From Galeopsis tetrahit (lineage: Eukaryota > Streptophyta > Magnoliopsida > Lamiales > Lamiaceae): DNA of 64,000 nucleotides. Position numbers and translations under genes: made by a program. The notes below the pieces were generated by a model. That model worked only from the letters and a program-made list of their open reading frames with translations. It did not search any database and was not told the origin of the DNA. Positions within the stretch are counted from its first letter, which is position 1, and each line of letters begins with the position of its first letter. Positions 11,692 to 22,026 of this stretch are shown here, one piece after another. The DNA lies in NCBI GenBank assembly GCA_963675135.1, contig OY776119.1:45507198-45571197 (forward strand), in the 5' to 3' direction.

Positions 11692-12567
11692 TGAAAGTGT
11701 GTGGGGGGTGGTATCTAGTGTTTAAGTAAAAAACAGAACAATGTTACACTGAATGTTGTGAGAATTAGTGTAGCATTAACTCTAACAAAATGTGAATAAT
11801 TAAACACAGTACACAGCGGAAGTCTAAAACACTAAAACACAATACGAACACAATGGAATAATTTTTAACATAGATTTTATTAATAACAAAACCTATGCTA
11901 AGCCTTATGGCGAAACAGTAACTTAGTTCCTAAGTTATTCAAAAATGTCGTGTGAAATGTCTCAGCAATTATTTCAACATTCCACAAACAGAAACTACAA
12001 TCGAGGCAGGTGCCTGAATCTGTAAATAGACTTAAGTGAAAAGACACTGTCTAAAGAACTAATCTGATCTATGATTCACTCTCACTCGATACAAGACTAG
12101 AACTAAGTACACTGGAAGGTGTGGTATCCCTCGGCGTACGTTAAACGATACAACTACTGGCCATAACTCCGAACTAGGGTTGAACTCTAAAGAAGGTGTT
12201 ACTCGAATAGTGCATACTTTAAAATGAAAGATTCCGGCGGTATTTATAGAGAAATACACAGCTTCTAGATCCTTCCATTATGAGATCCTATTTTTTAGGA
12301 CCTCAACCTCCATGATCTCTCTAGATCTTTCAGCCATGTTCCAGGTCATTCTACAATGCTCTAAACTCTTCTATCACGTTCTGCAACCTTCTGGACTCTT
12401 CCATGTTCCAGACTCTTGTAGAACCTTCTGGAATCGTTCCTGAATGTGAGAGCATTTAGTACAACATTTAATGTAACATTTCAGAAAAGACTTAGAATAA
12501 ATCAAGGAAGGTCAAATTAAGATGTTGTTGATAATGTTAAAGCATTCAAGAGTTCACAACATCTACA
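11692..12567 (-). repeat. 5' LTR of element 1
   Basis: This 876-bp LTR carries a TATA motif CTCTATAAATAC on the minus strand near 12238-12249, the probable transcription start region. It is flanked on its outer side by the TSD GCAAG at 12568-12572. Confidence 0.95.
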
Positions 12568-12701
12568 GCAAGTACTGGTGTTGGTGTTTTTGGTCATTGG
12601 AGGTCGAGGTGCTTGATTTGCTCAGTGCTAAGGAAATTACGGTTAGAGCTTGGGATGAAACACTCAACACGCAACCCGAGAAGCTCATATGGAACGTCAT
12701 G
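12568..12701 (+). pseudogene. Nitrate reductase exon fragment, right part
   Basis: The frame left at 1833 continues here. WCWCFW is followed by a segment containing EVEVLDLLSAKEI and RAWDETLNTQPEKLIWNVM, which is very close to plant nitrate reductase. The expected next residues (the GMMNNCW region) are absent. Instead the sequence switches at about 12702 to a fragment also present at 275-365. The homology is open and little diverged, so capture was recent. It lacks the Mo-cofactor, heme and FAD domains. Confidence 0.85.
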
Positions 12702-13647
12702 ATTGAAACATCTTTATGTGAGCGGAAACACATTCGTAATGGCAACCTTCTACTTGTTTCTCCTCGTCATCAAATAAACGTTTTTGATCTTACATTCGTG
12801 ATGGCAACCTTCTACTTCTATGAACTCAACAATACTCTCAATCTATCTCTCAAGGTAAAAGTAGGGTTTTGTTCTTGTACCAACTTAGTGTGATATCCTT
12901 TACAGTTTAAGAACGAATGTAAAGGCTAGGATATCACTTTCTAGGCTTAGGATAATAATCTATGAGTTTGCCTAGTGGGGACTAAAGATAATAGTAACAA
13001 AACAAATTAAATATGCTTAAAAACTGTAATCTCTCGATTGTTTTGAATACTAAAATGTTACTAGAACGTGTATGGGTTGTGTGTCCCGTTATCTTGAAAT
13101 GTTTCAAGATATGACTTATTTATATATGAAGCAAACTTTCCTTTGGTGAAGATAGCAAACTTATCCATAAATTTGAACTTTTGAATTGTTCAAGGGCCTA
13201 CATGCAAATAGTACATGCATTCACGTCCATTCTGATTTTTGCATTCCTTTTTCAGAATTTGTTATGCACAGTGACAGGTGGCAATAAACCATTAGCTATT
13301 TTGGAATAATTTTGTCCTTCCAGCTAACGGTCTCGTACTGGGTAAATGTCTTGTCATCCATCGTCTTTGACCATAAGTGTGCCAAGTCCAAAGTACTTGT
13401 CTTCATGGCTTCTTAGTACTTGTCTTCATGGCTTCTTAGTACTTGTCACTCGTTCATAACACTTAACTTTCTTGTCTTCAATGTTACTTGTCTTCATACA
13501 CAAAAATTCAAGCTCCCTAACATAAATGAGCTCATCGATCTGAGCTGAAAATCTAGACTTGGCAAATCATCATACTTGGGTTTCTACATAGGGTTTAGGT
13601 ATCTAATCAAAATCAAATTTTATTTATTAAAACAAACCATATCCTAA
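12702..13647. other. Mosaic region without gene
   Basis: 12702-12790 repeats the fragment at 275-365. The rest is AT-rich, with a short tandem duplication near 13400-13445 (ACTTGTCTTCATGGCTTCTT twice). I see no protein or RNA gene. Confidence 0.5.
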
Positions 13648-14520
13648 CAGAAGACACTGATTTATGCCACATGTGAATATTGACATTTCCCTTTTATTGT
13701 AGGAGACACAAAGTTCCTTGATTTTTCTAAATTATTTAAAGTTTGAGGCATAATTTTTTAGATCTGAAATGATAAGATTATCCTCCTACTTAAATTTGTA
13801 CGAGTCACAAAATGTACCATCAACAATTAGGTTTCTTGGAAAATTTTCTCTTTTAGTGAACATAGTAATAACCACACGAATGATTGAAAAAAAGAACTTC
13901 GTTTTATTAAATTCTTGACCGGCACTGTGAATGCTCATATTAAAATAACTTTCATATTACAAGAAATTGAATTATACATTATGTAAATAATGTCACTGCT
14001 CTTTATTCGCACGATAAACATAGTTAGTTAATTTTTTTCCTAACATGTTTAAGATTAAATACATAATTTTCAAGATTTGAAATTATCAGATTTTTCTCCA
14101 AATTAAATTTCCGCGCATGAATCACAAAATGTAACATCACCAGTTAGATTTTTCAGCAAATTTTCTTCTTAGTCTACAAAGTAATAAACGCACGGGTGAT
14201 TAAAAAAAGAGATAGAAGTGAATTTAGTCCCATAATTTTTTTATCTTATTTGAAATATTTCCGAAAAAGTTAAATGTATCAATTTAATACCAAAAATCAT
14301 GTTAAATTGTTAATTTTATGTTTAAAAAACTCTATTCATGTTAAATCGTTTTAAAATGGGCATCGTGCTGACTCATTGACTATATATTTTAACAATTAAT
14401 TCATTGCATTATAAGTTGTCTGGATAATGACATTGCTCCTTATTCGCACGAGTCGCATAGTTATTTTTTTCCTAATGTATTTAATGTTTGAGAACTCTCC
14501 AGATAATTTTTTTTAGCCAA
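13648..14520 (+). repeat. Dispersed mosaic repeat, copy 2
   Basis: 13648-14015 is closely similar to 683-1050, including the ATTCTTGACCGGCA block and the CTCTTTATTCGCACGAT end. From 14020 a more diverged version of the same module follows (CGCACGGGTGATT, ATTCGCACGAGTCGCATAG). No coding content is visible. Confidence 0.6.
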
Positions 14521-14689
14521 GCAAAGCGGTCTAAATTACTAATTGTGGTTACCACCCCTTACAAATGCAAATTGAAATAAAATAAGTACTGGAGTAAAAA
14601 CACATACTTAATTCAGGGAGTAAAATGCAAAACAAGTTTAGATATCATCTTTGAATTTGGCAGGTGTAGGGTGAGGATCTGTTCGTTAG

Positions 14690-14810
14690 ACGCGTATTTC
14701 TTCAATTGTTGGATCAAAGACACGTATTTCTTCAATTGTTGGATAATACATGTATTTCTTCAATTGCTGGATCATAGACACGTATTTCTTCAATTGCTGG
14801 AGCATAGACT
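14690..14810. repeat. 28-30 bp minisatellite
   Basis: Units built on ACACGTATTTCTTCAATTG plus a TTGGATCA-like tail start at about 14690, 14720, 14748 and 14778, with a partial fifth at 14808. A related short array with GGATCATAGACACGAATT lies at 16495-16566, linking the two parts of the mosaic. Confidence 0.75.
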
Positions 14811-15054
14811 CGTTAGTCAGAGAAACACGCAATCCCCCATTCTTCTTCTCCATTCCTTGTATAAATTCTGGATCGCTAAGCCCTATTCTTCAATCACTTC
14901 CATGGTCATCACAATACTCCCCCATTTGAAAGATCCTTGTCCCCATTTTAGATCTAGGTGGTCGGCAATGGTCGACGATAGATACACTTAATAAATCAGC
15001 ACAAACACAATTTGGCCTTTTGTAGTACAAGAAATTGAGAATTATTCATTGTGG

Positions 15055-16190
15055 CATAATGATCACTCCTTATTCGCACGAGTCACATGGTATCTTGGAA
15101 ACCAGCACATATACGTGTACAAGCGAAAAGGGTCGGTTGATTCCCTTCATATCAGACACTGCCCTCTACTTCAAAATATTATATTTCAATGTTTTATCCT
15201 ACTTAATATTTCATAGTAATCAATTTATTAAAATAAATTTCAAATTACAAAAAAATTAATTATTCATTATTTGCACGAGTCACATGGTTTCTTGATTTAG
15301 TCTAATGTATTTAAGATTTGATGCCTAAATTGTAACATTTGGAATGATCAGACTACTGCCCATGATTGAACTTTGCAAATCTTCACGCGTCTTTGTCTGA
15401 ATCAAATTTTGGTCCTTTGTCTTCAATTTTGGTCCTGTTTTCAAAACCCGTAGTGCTTCCATAGAATTTTCATTTTCCTGGCTCCGTAAAGCATTTGCAA
15501 TGGCCTGCATAGGAATCTTAGCGGCAAAGCTTATCTCCACTTTGAAGGTTTCCTGGCGTCTTAACCGTTTCCTATCACTGTCATTAGGGCTCGCATTTCC
15601 TGGGCTCGTATTCCCATTGTTTATAAAGAGATGGACACATTAATACAAAAGTAGCAAACTGAAATTAAATAGCAGATACCATACACACCTACTAGACGTA
15701 ACATCCTCAAGCACAACTGTAAACTCGAGTTTATTACGCGGAAGAGAACCAACAGTGAATAAACTTTTCTCCCCATCATAAACAAATTCTTTGCCTCCCA
15801 ATTCACTTTCATAGGTATCCCGAACGCGGTCAAGAACTTTCCTAACGACACCCTTACCATCAACAGGGCGGCCATCTTCATAGAAAAGAGCAACCTGTCA
15901 AGAAAAACGAAGTTTAAGTTAAAGTGAATCGTTATACGTTGTCAAGAAAATACATTGAGTTAAATAATAGATAGTAATCTATTTATCATAACAACTTTCA
16001 TATTATTAGAAATTATTCATTGTGCGTGTAATGACATTGCTCCTTATTCGCACGAGTCACATAGCTTCTTGATTTTATATAATATATTTAAGGTTTGATA
16101 CATATTCGCACGGTCAAATTATGCACTCCGATGACTTAGCTTCCCAGTATAATTCATTGTATTCTGAATAATCAATATGCTACACATGTA
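15055..16190. repeat. Segmental duplication, copy A (with Argonaute 4 piece)
   Basis: About 1.1 kb here is repeated in the same orientation at 17562-18663. Both copies start with ATCACTCCTTATTCGCACGA, pass through the Argonaute-like exon pieces and end after the second ATTCGCACGGTCAAATTA block. The two copies have since diverged by deletions and an insertion in copy B. Confidence 0.75.
15447..15894 (-). pseudogene. Argonaute 4-like exon fragments, copy A
   Basis: On the minus strand, one exon (15894-15689) reads from VALFYEDGRPVDGKGV to LEFTVVLEDVTSSR. It has a good acceptor (TTCTTGACAG) and donor (AG/GTGTGT), and encodes part of the Argonaute N domain. A second exon (about 15620-15447) runs from an SPGNASPNDSDRKR region to EISFAAKIPMQAIANAL and EALRVL. 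Both are typical of plant AGO4/AGO6-class proteins. After RVL the homology stops and an unrelated frame follows. The retained intron means capture from genomic DNA, not an mRNA. Only a small part of the N-terminal lobe is present, and no PAZ or PIWI. Confidence 0.85.
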
Positions 16191-16494
16191 TTTTGCCTTC
16201 AATTTTGCTGTCACTGTGAGGTTTATTACTCTTAATTTCAGTGCATGCATTCCAAATTATGGATCTCCCATTCACTTAATAATAGATTGGAATTTATATA
16301 TTTATTAAAATAACTTACCTATTACAAGAAACTAAATTATTCACTGTGCACGTATAATATCATCGCTCCTTATCCGCACGAGTCACATGGTTTCTCATTG
16401 GATCTAATGTACGCATTTAAGGTTTGGTACATCAATATACTACAAAAATTCATCGCTAAATAGCAAGGGCAAAAAAAACACTCTCGGAAAATTC

Positions 16495-16566
16495 CTCGCT
16501 GGATCATAGACACGAATTGTTGGATCATAGACACGAATTTCTTCCATTGTTGGATCATAGACACGT
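16495..16566. repeat. Short minisatellite related to 14690-14810
   Basis: Three copies of GGATCATAGACACGAATT- or GGATCATAGACACG-type units with TTGTT linkers. It shares unit sequence with the array at 14690. Confidence 0.6.
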
Positions 16567-17029
16567 AAGTCAGAGATAGATACCCCCCATTTTTCTACCG
16601 GAATATAAAAGAATACTTAATTCAGGGAGTAAAATGCAAAAAAATAAAAGTTTAGATATCATCTTAGAATTCGGCAAGTGTAAGGTGAGGATCTTTCGTT
16701 AGACACGTATTTTCTTAATATATAAATATAATTATTATATCCTTGCCATTTTGGCTATTGACAATTTACATCCCGATCGTATCTTTTTTACCCTTTTCAA
16801 TTTAGTTCCACGATTATTCATTTTTTGTATTTAGTTTTATATGTATTCAAATTGCGTCGATTTATTTCCAAATCCTCGCAAAATGCATGAATTGACATCG
16901 TTTTGATTATGTGACGGTCAAATGTGTCCCATTACATTTTACTTCTCACATTTTTTTACTCCTACGAATTAGTCTCATACGTATTTAAGTTGTATTACTT
17001 TAATCTCAAATTGCCGAAAAAATACTAAG

Positions 17030-17225
17030 CTACTTTTGGAATAACAGCCAACACAACTTCCGCGGAGAGCAGCAACATTAGAGGAAACAACCGCTGCCGT
17101 TCTCGGCCGGACCATTTTTCGGGCCCCGAGTTGAGTGTTTTCAGAAGGCCGAGACTGGACTGGGCCGGGTGCACTTCCGTTGTCTCCCTCGTTATTCCTG
17201 GCGAGCACGTGCCACCTACTCTTGC
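17030..17225 (-). other. GC-rich island, possible exon piece
   Basis: A 200-bp GC-rich island stands in AT-rich surroundings. The minus-strand frame contains NNEGDNGSAPGPVQSRPSE and ARKMVRPRTAAVV and looks like exon-derived sequence. I do not recognise the family. It may be another captured gene fragment. Confidence 0.35.
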
Positions 17226-17936
17226 CGCACGTATAAACCCTCTTCTATTTTTAGTCTAGTTTAATTTATATAATTAGTTAATTTCAGTAATTTTGAGGTC
17301 ATATTGCTTTTAAAAGTTTCATAAACATGTGTTTCACCCATTTCCACAGTAATATACCTGTGAAATTAAGGAGAAGAATTATTTAATAAAGGTAAGTTCA
17401 AAATTATGATTTTTTTTTTATATTGAAGGTAAGCCTAAAAATGAGAAAATATCTTAAAACATTAAATAATTTAAAATACAGAAAATACCCTAAAACATGA
17501 AATAAAAAATAGACGAAGAGAATAATTTAAAATACAGAAAATATATTAAAACATTAAATAATGATCACTCCTTATTCGCACGAGTCACATGGTTTCTTGG
17601 AAACCAGCACATATACATTTACCAGCACATATCAGACACTGCCCTCTACTTCAAAATATTATATTTCAATGGTTTATCGTACTTAATATTTCATAGTAAT
17701 CAATTTATTAAAATAAAATTCAAATTACAAATAACTTAATTATTCATTATTTGCACGAGTCACATGTTTTCTTGATTTAGCTAGTCTAATGTATTTAAGA
17801 TTTGATGCATAAATTGTACTGTAATATTTGGAATGATCAGACTACTCCCCATGATTGCACTTTGCAAATCTTCATGCTTCTTTGTCTGAATGAAATTATA
17901 GTCCTTTGTTTTCAATTTTGGTCCGGTTTTTAAAAC

Positions 17937-18371
17937 CCGTAGTGCTTCCATAGAATTTTCATTTTCCTGGCCCCGTAAAGCATTTGCAATGGCCTGCATA
18001 GGAATATTAGCAGCAAAGCTTATCTCCACTTTGAAGGTTTCCTGGCGTCTTAACCGTTTCCTATCACTGTCATTAGGGCTCGCATTTCCTTGGCTCGTAT
18101 TCCCATTTTTTCTGAACTTTTCTCCCCATCATAAGCGAATTACTTTCCTCCCAATTCACTTTCATAGGTATCCCGTATTGAAGATATTTGATTGATACAC
18201 ATAATTTCTATTTGCTATAATTACATTATTTGATTGATACACATAATATTATCTAAGAATAGAAGATTATGTATCATGAGTAATATCTTCAATATCCCGA
18301 ACGCGGTCAAGAACTTTCCTACCGACACCCTTACCATCAACAGGGCGGCCATCTTCATAGAAAAGAGCAAC
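17937..18371 (-). pseudogene. Argonaute 4-like exon fragments, copy B
   Basis: This minus-strand piece is the same as in copy A, starting VALFYEDGRPVDGKG and later EISFAANIPMQAIANAL. A deletion has joined the GEK region of the first exon directly to the start of the second, removing the intron. A 117-bp insertion interrupts the first exon. It is non-functional. Confidence 0.82.
18176..18292. mobile_element. 117-bp MITE-like insertion in Argonaute piece
   Basis: The ends TATTGAAGATATT and AATATCTTCAA are imperfect inverted repeats. TATCCCG flanks both sides (18169-18175 and 18293-18299), and copy A has this 7-mer once at the empty site. The superfamily cannot be fixed from these ends. Confidence 0.7.
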
Positions 18372-18959
18372 CTGTCAAGAAAAATGAAGTTTAAGTTAAA
18401 GTGAGTCATTATACGTTGTCAAGGAAATTCATTGAGTTAAATAATAGATTGTAATCTATTTATTATAACAACTTTCATACTATTAGAAATTATTCATTGT
18501 GCGTGTAATGACATTGCTCCTTATTCGCACGAGTCACATAGCTTCTTGATTTTATATAATATATTTAAGGTTTGATACATATTCGCACGGTCAAATTATC
18601 CACTCCGACGACTTCTCAGTATAATTCATTGTATTCTGAATAATCAATATGCTACACATGTATTCAATAACATTATTAATTAACATGAGACTTATATTGA
18701 ATGCAAGGAAACACAAATTGAAATAGGGGATCCTTTGTGGCGTTAATTATATGTTTAAAAGACTCTATTCCTGTTAAATCGTTTTAAAATGGGTATCGTA
18801 CTAATTCATTGGCTATATATTGTAACAATTAATTCATTGTATTTTGGCTTCAATTTAATTTTCTGTTACTGTGAGGTTTATATTCACTCCCTAAGTTTCA
18901 GTGCTAATTCATTGGCTATATATTAGGGATCCATTATCCCTTTCCCGATTTCCTCTTCT

Positions 18960-19360
18960 TGTCAAACATGCATTACCCTCCAATTCAGAACATTATATTA
19001 AAATGTTTTATTGTACTTAGTAAGAAATAAACATTTATTTATTAGAATAACTCTCATATTAGAACACTGAATTATGCCACATGTGAATATTGGCATTGCC
19101 CTTTTTTTGCACGAGACACAAAGTTTCTTGATTTTTCTAACGTATTTAAAGTTTGAGGCATAATTTTTAGATCTGAAATGATAAGATTATCCTCCTACTT
19201 AAAGTTGTAAGAGTCACAAAATGCAACATCAACAATTAGCTAGGTTTTTCGGAAAATTTGGTTTTTTAGTCATAGTAATAACCGCACGGATGCATGATTG
19301 AAAAATATGAGCCTCATTCTTATTAAATTCTTGACCGGCAGTGTGAGTGCTCGTATTAGA
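18960..19360 (+). repeat. Dispersed mosaic repeat, copy 3
   Basis: Similar to 590-1000 and 13648-13960: CATTACCCTCCAATTCAGAA, GCCACATGTGAATATTG and TTCTTGACCGGCAGTGTG are shared. It is non-coding. Confidence 0.65.
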
Positions 19361-19799
19361 ACTCTCCGCAACATATTTTGCTGGTTCTTCGAAGTACCGA
19401 GCTATTATGTTGAAAAAGATCGATACAGCTTTTTTCAAAGTAATTTTTTTTATTAAGAATTAATAGAAATATTATGGTTGTGGTTGGTAAAGAAAATAGA
19501 GAAAACCAGGAAAGAAAAACAGTTCATGGAGTGCAATTTTCAAATTGATCACCCCTCTCAATTGCCTTCCGTGCGACTATTGATGACGCGAAAGAGGTGC
19601 CGAGCAAATGACCAAAAGTGATGTCGCTCCAAGGATTCCAACTATATTGGAACGAAACTAGTACATATAAAAAATTAAAAATTGAAACAAGATCCGTATA
19701 TTTATTTTATATTGGACCATTTTGGAAAAGGTGAAAAGTTATTAGAAGAAAAAAAATTCAATAGCGTGCGGAAATTACCAAGATGAAATAGCGTGCGAA

Positions 19800-20088
19800 A
19801 AAAAGTTATTGATTTTCCTCGCAAACATTTGTGATGAAATTCATATTTTCGTCTCTAATTTTTGCGATGAAACTCATATTTTCGTTGCTAATATTTTGCG
19901 ATGAAACGCATATTTTCATTGCAAACGTTTGCGAAAAAATTAAAATATTTGTCGCAAACACGTTAGCGACGGCTGTATAGCAACAAACACTGCGACAAAA
20001 TTATTTCATCGCTAACTCACGTTAGCGACGAAAATATTAGAATTAGCGACAAATTTTTTCGCGGCTAAATTGCAGTTTTCTTGTAGTG
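19800..20088. mobile_element. CACTA transposon terminus (right end)
   Basis: The segment ends in TTTTCTTGTAGTG, the reverse complement of a CACTACAAGAAAA terminal repeat. It is preceded by clustered sub-terminal repeats in both orientations (TTAGCGACGAAAA, TTGCGATGAAA). No matching left CACTAC end was found upstream, so the left boundary is unclear and the element may be truncated. Confidence 0.75.
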
Positions 20089-20600
20089 GGTGTGTTTCCT
20101 TTTTAGGTGTATCTAATGCCGGAGAGAGAAACTCTTAACCAATGGGATCGTGACAGCGAGGCACTATAAAGCAATGACTATAGATTTCGTAAAACCCTAG
20201 TCAAACGACAGTCCATGCTTGTCAACACGCGCGACAATTTCAAGGGTGGGTAAATGCTCTTTGTTTTGTCAAGAGGTGGTCCCACACACATAGGTGGAAT
20301 GTGATTGGTACGTGTTGTACACGGCGGAAGAATGGGAGTGGGTGAGTTTTGAGATTGGGAAAAAGAACCCTAAATTGTGTGGTAATAAAAGGGTAAGGTA
20401 AACTGTGGGTATAACCCTAAATCCTTGTAAGGGTAATTAACTTGTATTATCATTTTTTTAATGTGTATAAATAAAATGTTTTTAGGGTTTCATTTGTATT
20501 AATCATGTAGAAAACATACCATAGTGCCCCTTGAATTTTTTTTATTTTTTTTATGGGTATTTTCTAATTCTTAAAAATAACAAGCCGTATAAATGTACGC

Positions 20601-20848
20601 ATCTATTACTAAATACGCGTCTCTAATTGAGGATTATTTGCATTAATGCGGATAAGTACAGATAAGAATAGACGCGTCATTAAATATTAGAATCCTAAGG
20701 TTATATTTTATTTAAATTAAAGGTATCTATTACTAAATACGCGGCTCTAATTGAGGATTATTTGCATTAATGCGGATAAGTACAGATAAGAATAGACGCG
20801 TCATTAAATATTAGAATCCTAAGGTTATATTTTATTTAAATTAAAGGT
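20601..20848. repeat. 124-bp perfect-like tandem duplication
   Basis: 20601-20724 and 20725-20848 are almost identical (one visible change, ACGCGTCTC versus ACGCGGCTC). The unit contains TAGACGCGTCATTAAATATT. It is non-coding and the duplication is recent. Confidence 0.9.
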
Positions 20849-21256
20849 CAATTCACTCGCTTTTTTCCGTAGAAGGATCTAGAATTTCATTTTAAGGATT
20901 TTGAAAATTTTCATATTATTAAAAAGTTTTCTCCAAATTAAAAGATTTAATTGTCAACAAATCTCTTTCATACTACTAAATTTAATTTCTAGGTTTACTC
21001 ACATATGTTTTAATTGTCAACAAATCTCTTTCATACTACTAAATTTAATTACTCACATATGTTTTTGTTGTGCACATTATGCAATTTCTAGGCGATTTTT
21101 TATTTCATGACCTAATTCAAGTATTGAGGGCAGATCCGATGACTTCCCCGTCCCCATTTACCCATTATTTTGTAGTAAGGTGTGGGTAGTGAATAGAGTT
21201 GCCCGGGGCTCTAATCTAGTAGGCCAGAAAACCTTTTTCTTTTTTAATATTTTTTT

Positions 21257-21282
21257 CATATATATATATATATATATATAAG
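21257..21282. repeat. (TA)n microsatellite
   Basis: An uninterrupted AT dinucleotide run of about 12 units lies just left of the SINE target duplication. Confidence 0.9.
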
Positions 21283-21303
21283 ATATACAGTATATGTGTA
21301 ATT

Positions 21304-21421
21304 TTTTTTTTTTTTTTATGGAAGTTAAATACCCATCCCTTTTTTCCCCTCCCCATGACTCGAACCCAGGACCTAAGGTCTATGTAGTGGTGCTCTAACC
21401 ACTTGAGCTATCCCACTTTGT
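21304..21421 (-). mobile_element. tRNA-derived SINE
   Basis: On the minus strand the element starts near 21421 with a pol III A box (TAGCTCAAGTGG). A B box (GGTTCGAGTCA) lies about 40 bases on, and the element ends in an A tail (a T run at 21304-21317 on plus). It is flanked by the 16-bp direct repeat CAGTATATGTGTAATT at 21288-21303 and 21422-21437. The length of about 118 bp and the target duplication fit a short plant SINE. The acceptor stem does not pair, so it is not a tRNA gene. Confidence 0.88.
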
Positions 21422-21437
21422 CAGTATATGTGTAATT

Positions 21438-22021
21438 ACTCAGTGGTGAAATTAAAATGATTAAGACATACTACGTACTAATTAATTGTAACAACAATCA
21501 TCAGGGTTTTAAAACATAATCATAACCAAATTACTTTTAACCAAATTGATTGATTTTAACACATAATCATAACCAAATTACTTTTAACCCAAAAAATAGC
21601 AAGACAAATGGTTGGGTAGCCACCTACAATATAGAAAAATGGTTGCATGTGCACGTACGTATATATACAAACCATTCATTTTAAATTATTACTGTAACTT
21701 TTTTGGTTAATTGCAAAAAAAATCACGACCTTTAGTATAGATTTATCAATTACAACATATCCTTTTTTTTCTTTGCAATTCGATACACAATCTTTATAAG
21801 TTTTACAATTTAATGCAACCGTAAATTTTCCGGTCAATTTTAATATGATGTGGCGCCGAAAACATCAAAATCGCCACACAGGCGTCAAATAGATTGCCAA
21901 CTAATTAATTATTCTTTTAAAAAAAACATTTTAAAACTAAGAAACATACAAAATTAATTAATTTGCGCCCTAATTATCTACCTAGAATCCTAATTCCTAA
22001 ATGCATGCACATAAAAATATC
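21438..22021. other. AT-rich spacer
   Basis: No gene seen. A 45-bp block around TTGATTTTAACACATAATC repeats imperfectly at 21508-21590. The TSD of element 2 (AAAAC) lies at 22022-22026. Confidence 0.6.
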
Positions 22022-22026
22022 AAAAC

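Larger units (their letters stand above)
1834..12567 (-). mobile_element. Ty1/copia element, Sirevirus lineage (element 1)
   Basis: This is a complete 10,734-bp LTR retrotransposon on the minus strand. Its LTRs are at 11692-12567 (5') and 1834-2678 (3'). A perfect 5-bp target duplication, GCAAG, lies at 1829-1833 and 12568-12572. The order from its 5' end is LTR, tRNA-iMet primer site, gag-pol (broken), spacer, third ORF, polypurine tract, LTR. The RT sequence and the extra ORF after pol fit the Sirevirus lineage. The LTRs differ by about a dozen substitutions by eye plus a 31-bp indel, so the insertion is fairly recent. It sits inside a nitrate reductase exon fragment. Confidence 0.95.
17562..18663. 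repeat. Segmental duplication, copy B
   Basis: This is a second copy of 15055-16190. Relative to copy A it lacks the Argonaute intron region and part of an exon near 18110-18125, and has gained a 117-bp insertion at 18176-18292. Confidence 0.75.

Noticed and set aside
1834..12567. True envelope protein in the third ORF (retrovirus-like element)
   Set aside because: No signal peptide, no transmembrane helix and no fusion-type motif; acidic, Ser-rich and nuclear-looking composition instead.
12522..12893. A 123-codon gene on the plus strand
   Set aside because: The frame starts in the LTR, crosses the TSD, covers a nitrate reductase piece and continues into repeat DNA; it is a chance fusion.
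14690..14810. CRISPR-like array
   Set aside because: Adjacent repeats without unique spacers, in a plant genome; it is a minisatellite.
21345..21421. tRNA gene on minus strand
   Set aside because: A and B boxes are present but the acceptor stem does not pair, and the poly-A tail plus 16-bp TSD show a SINE.
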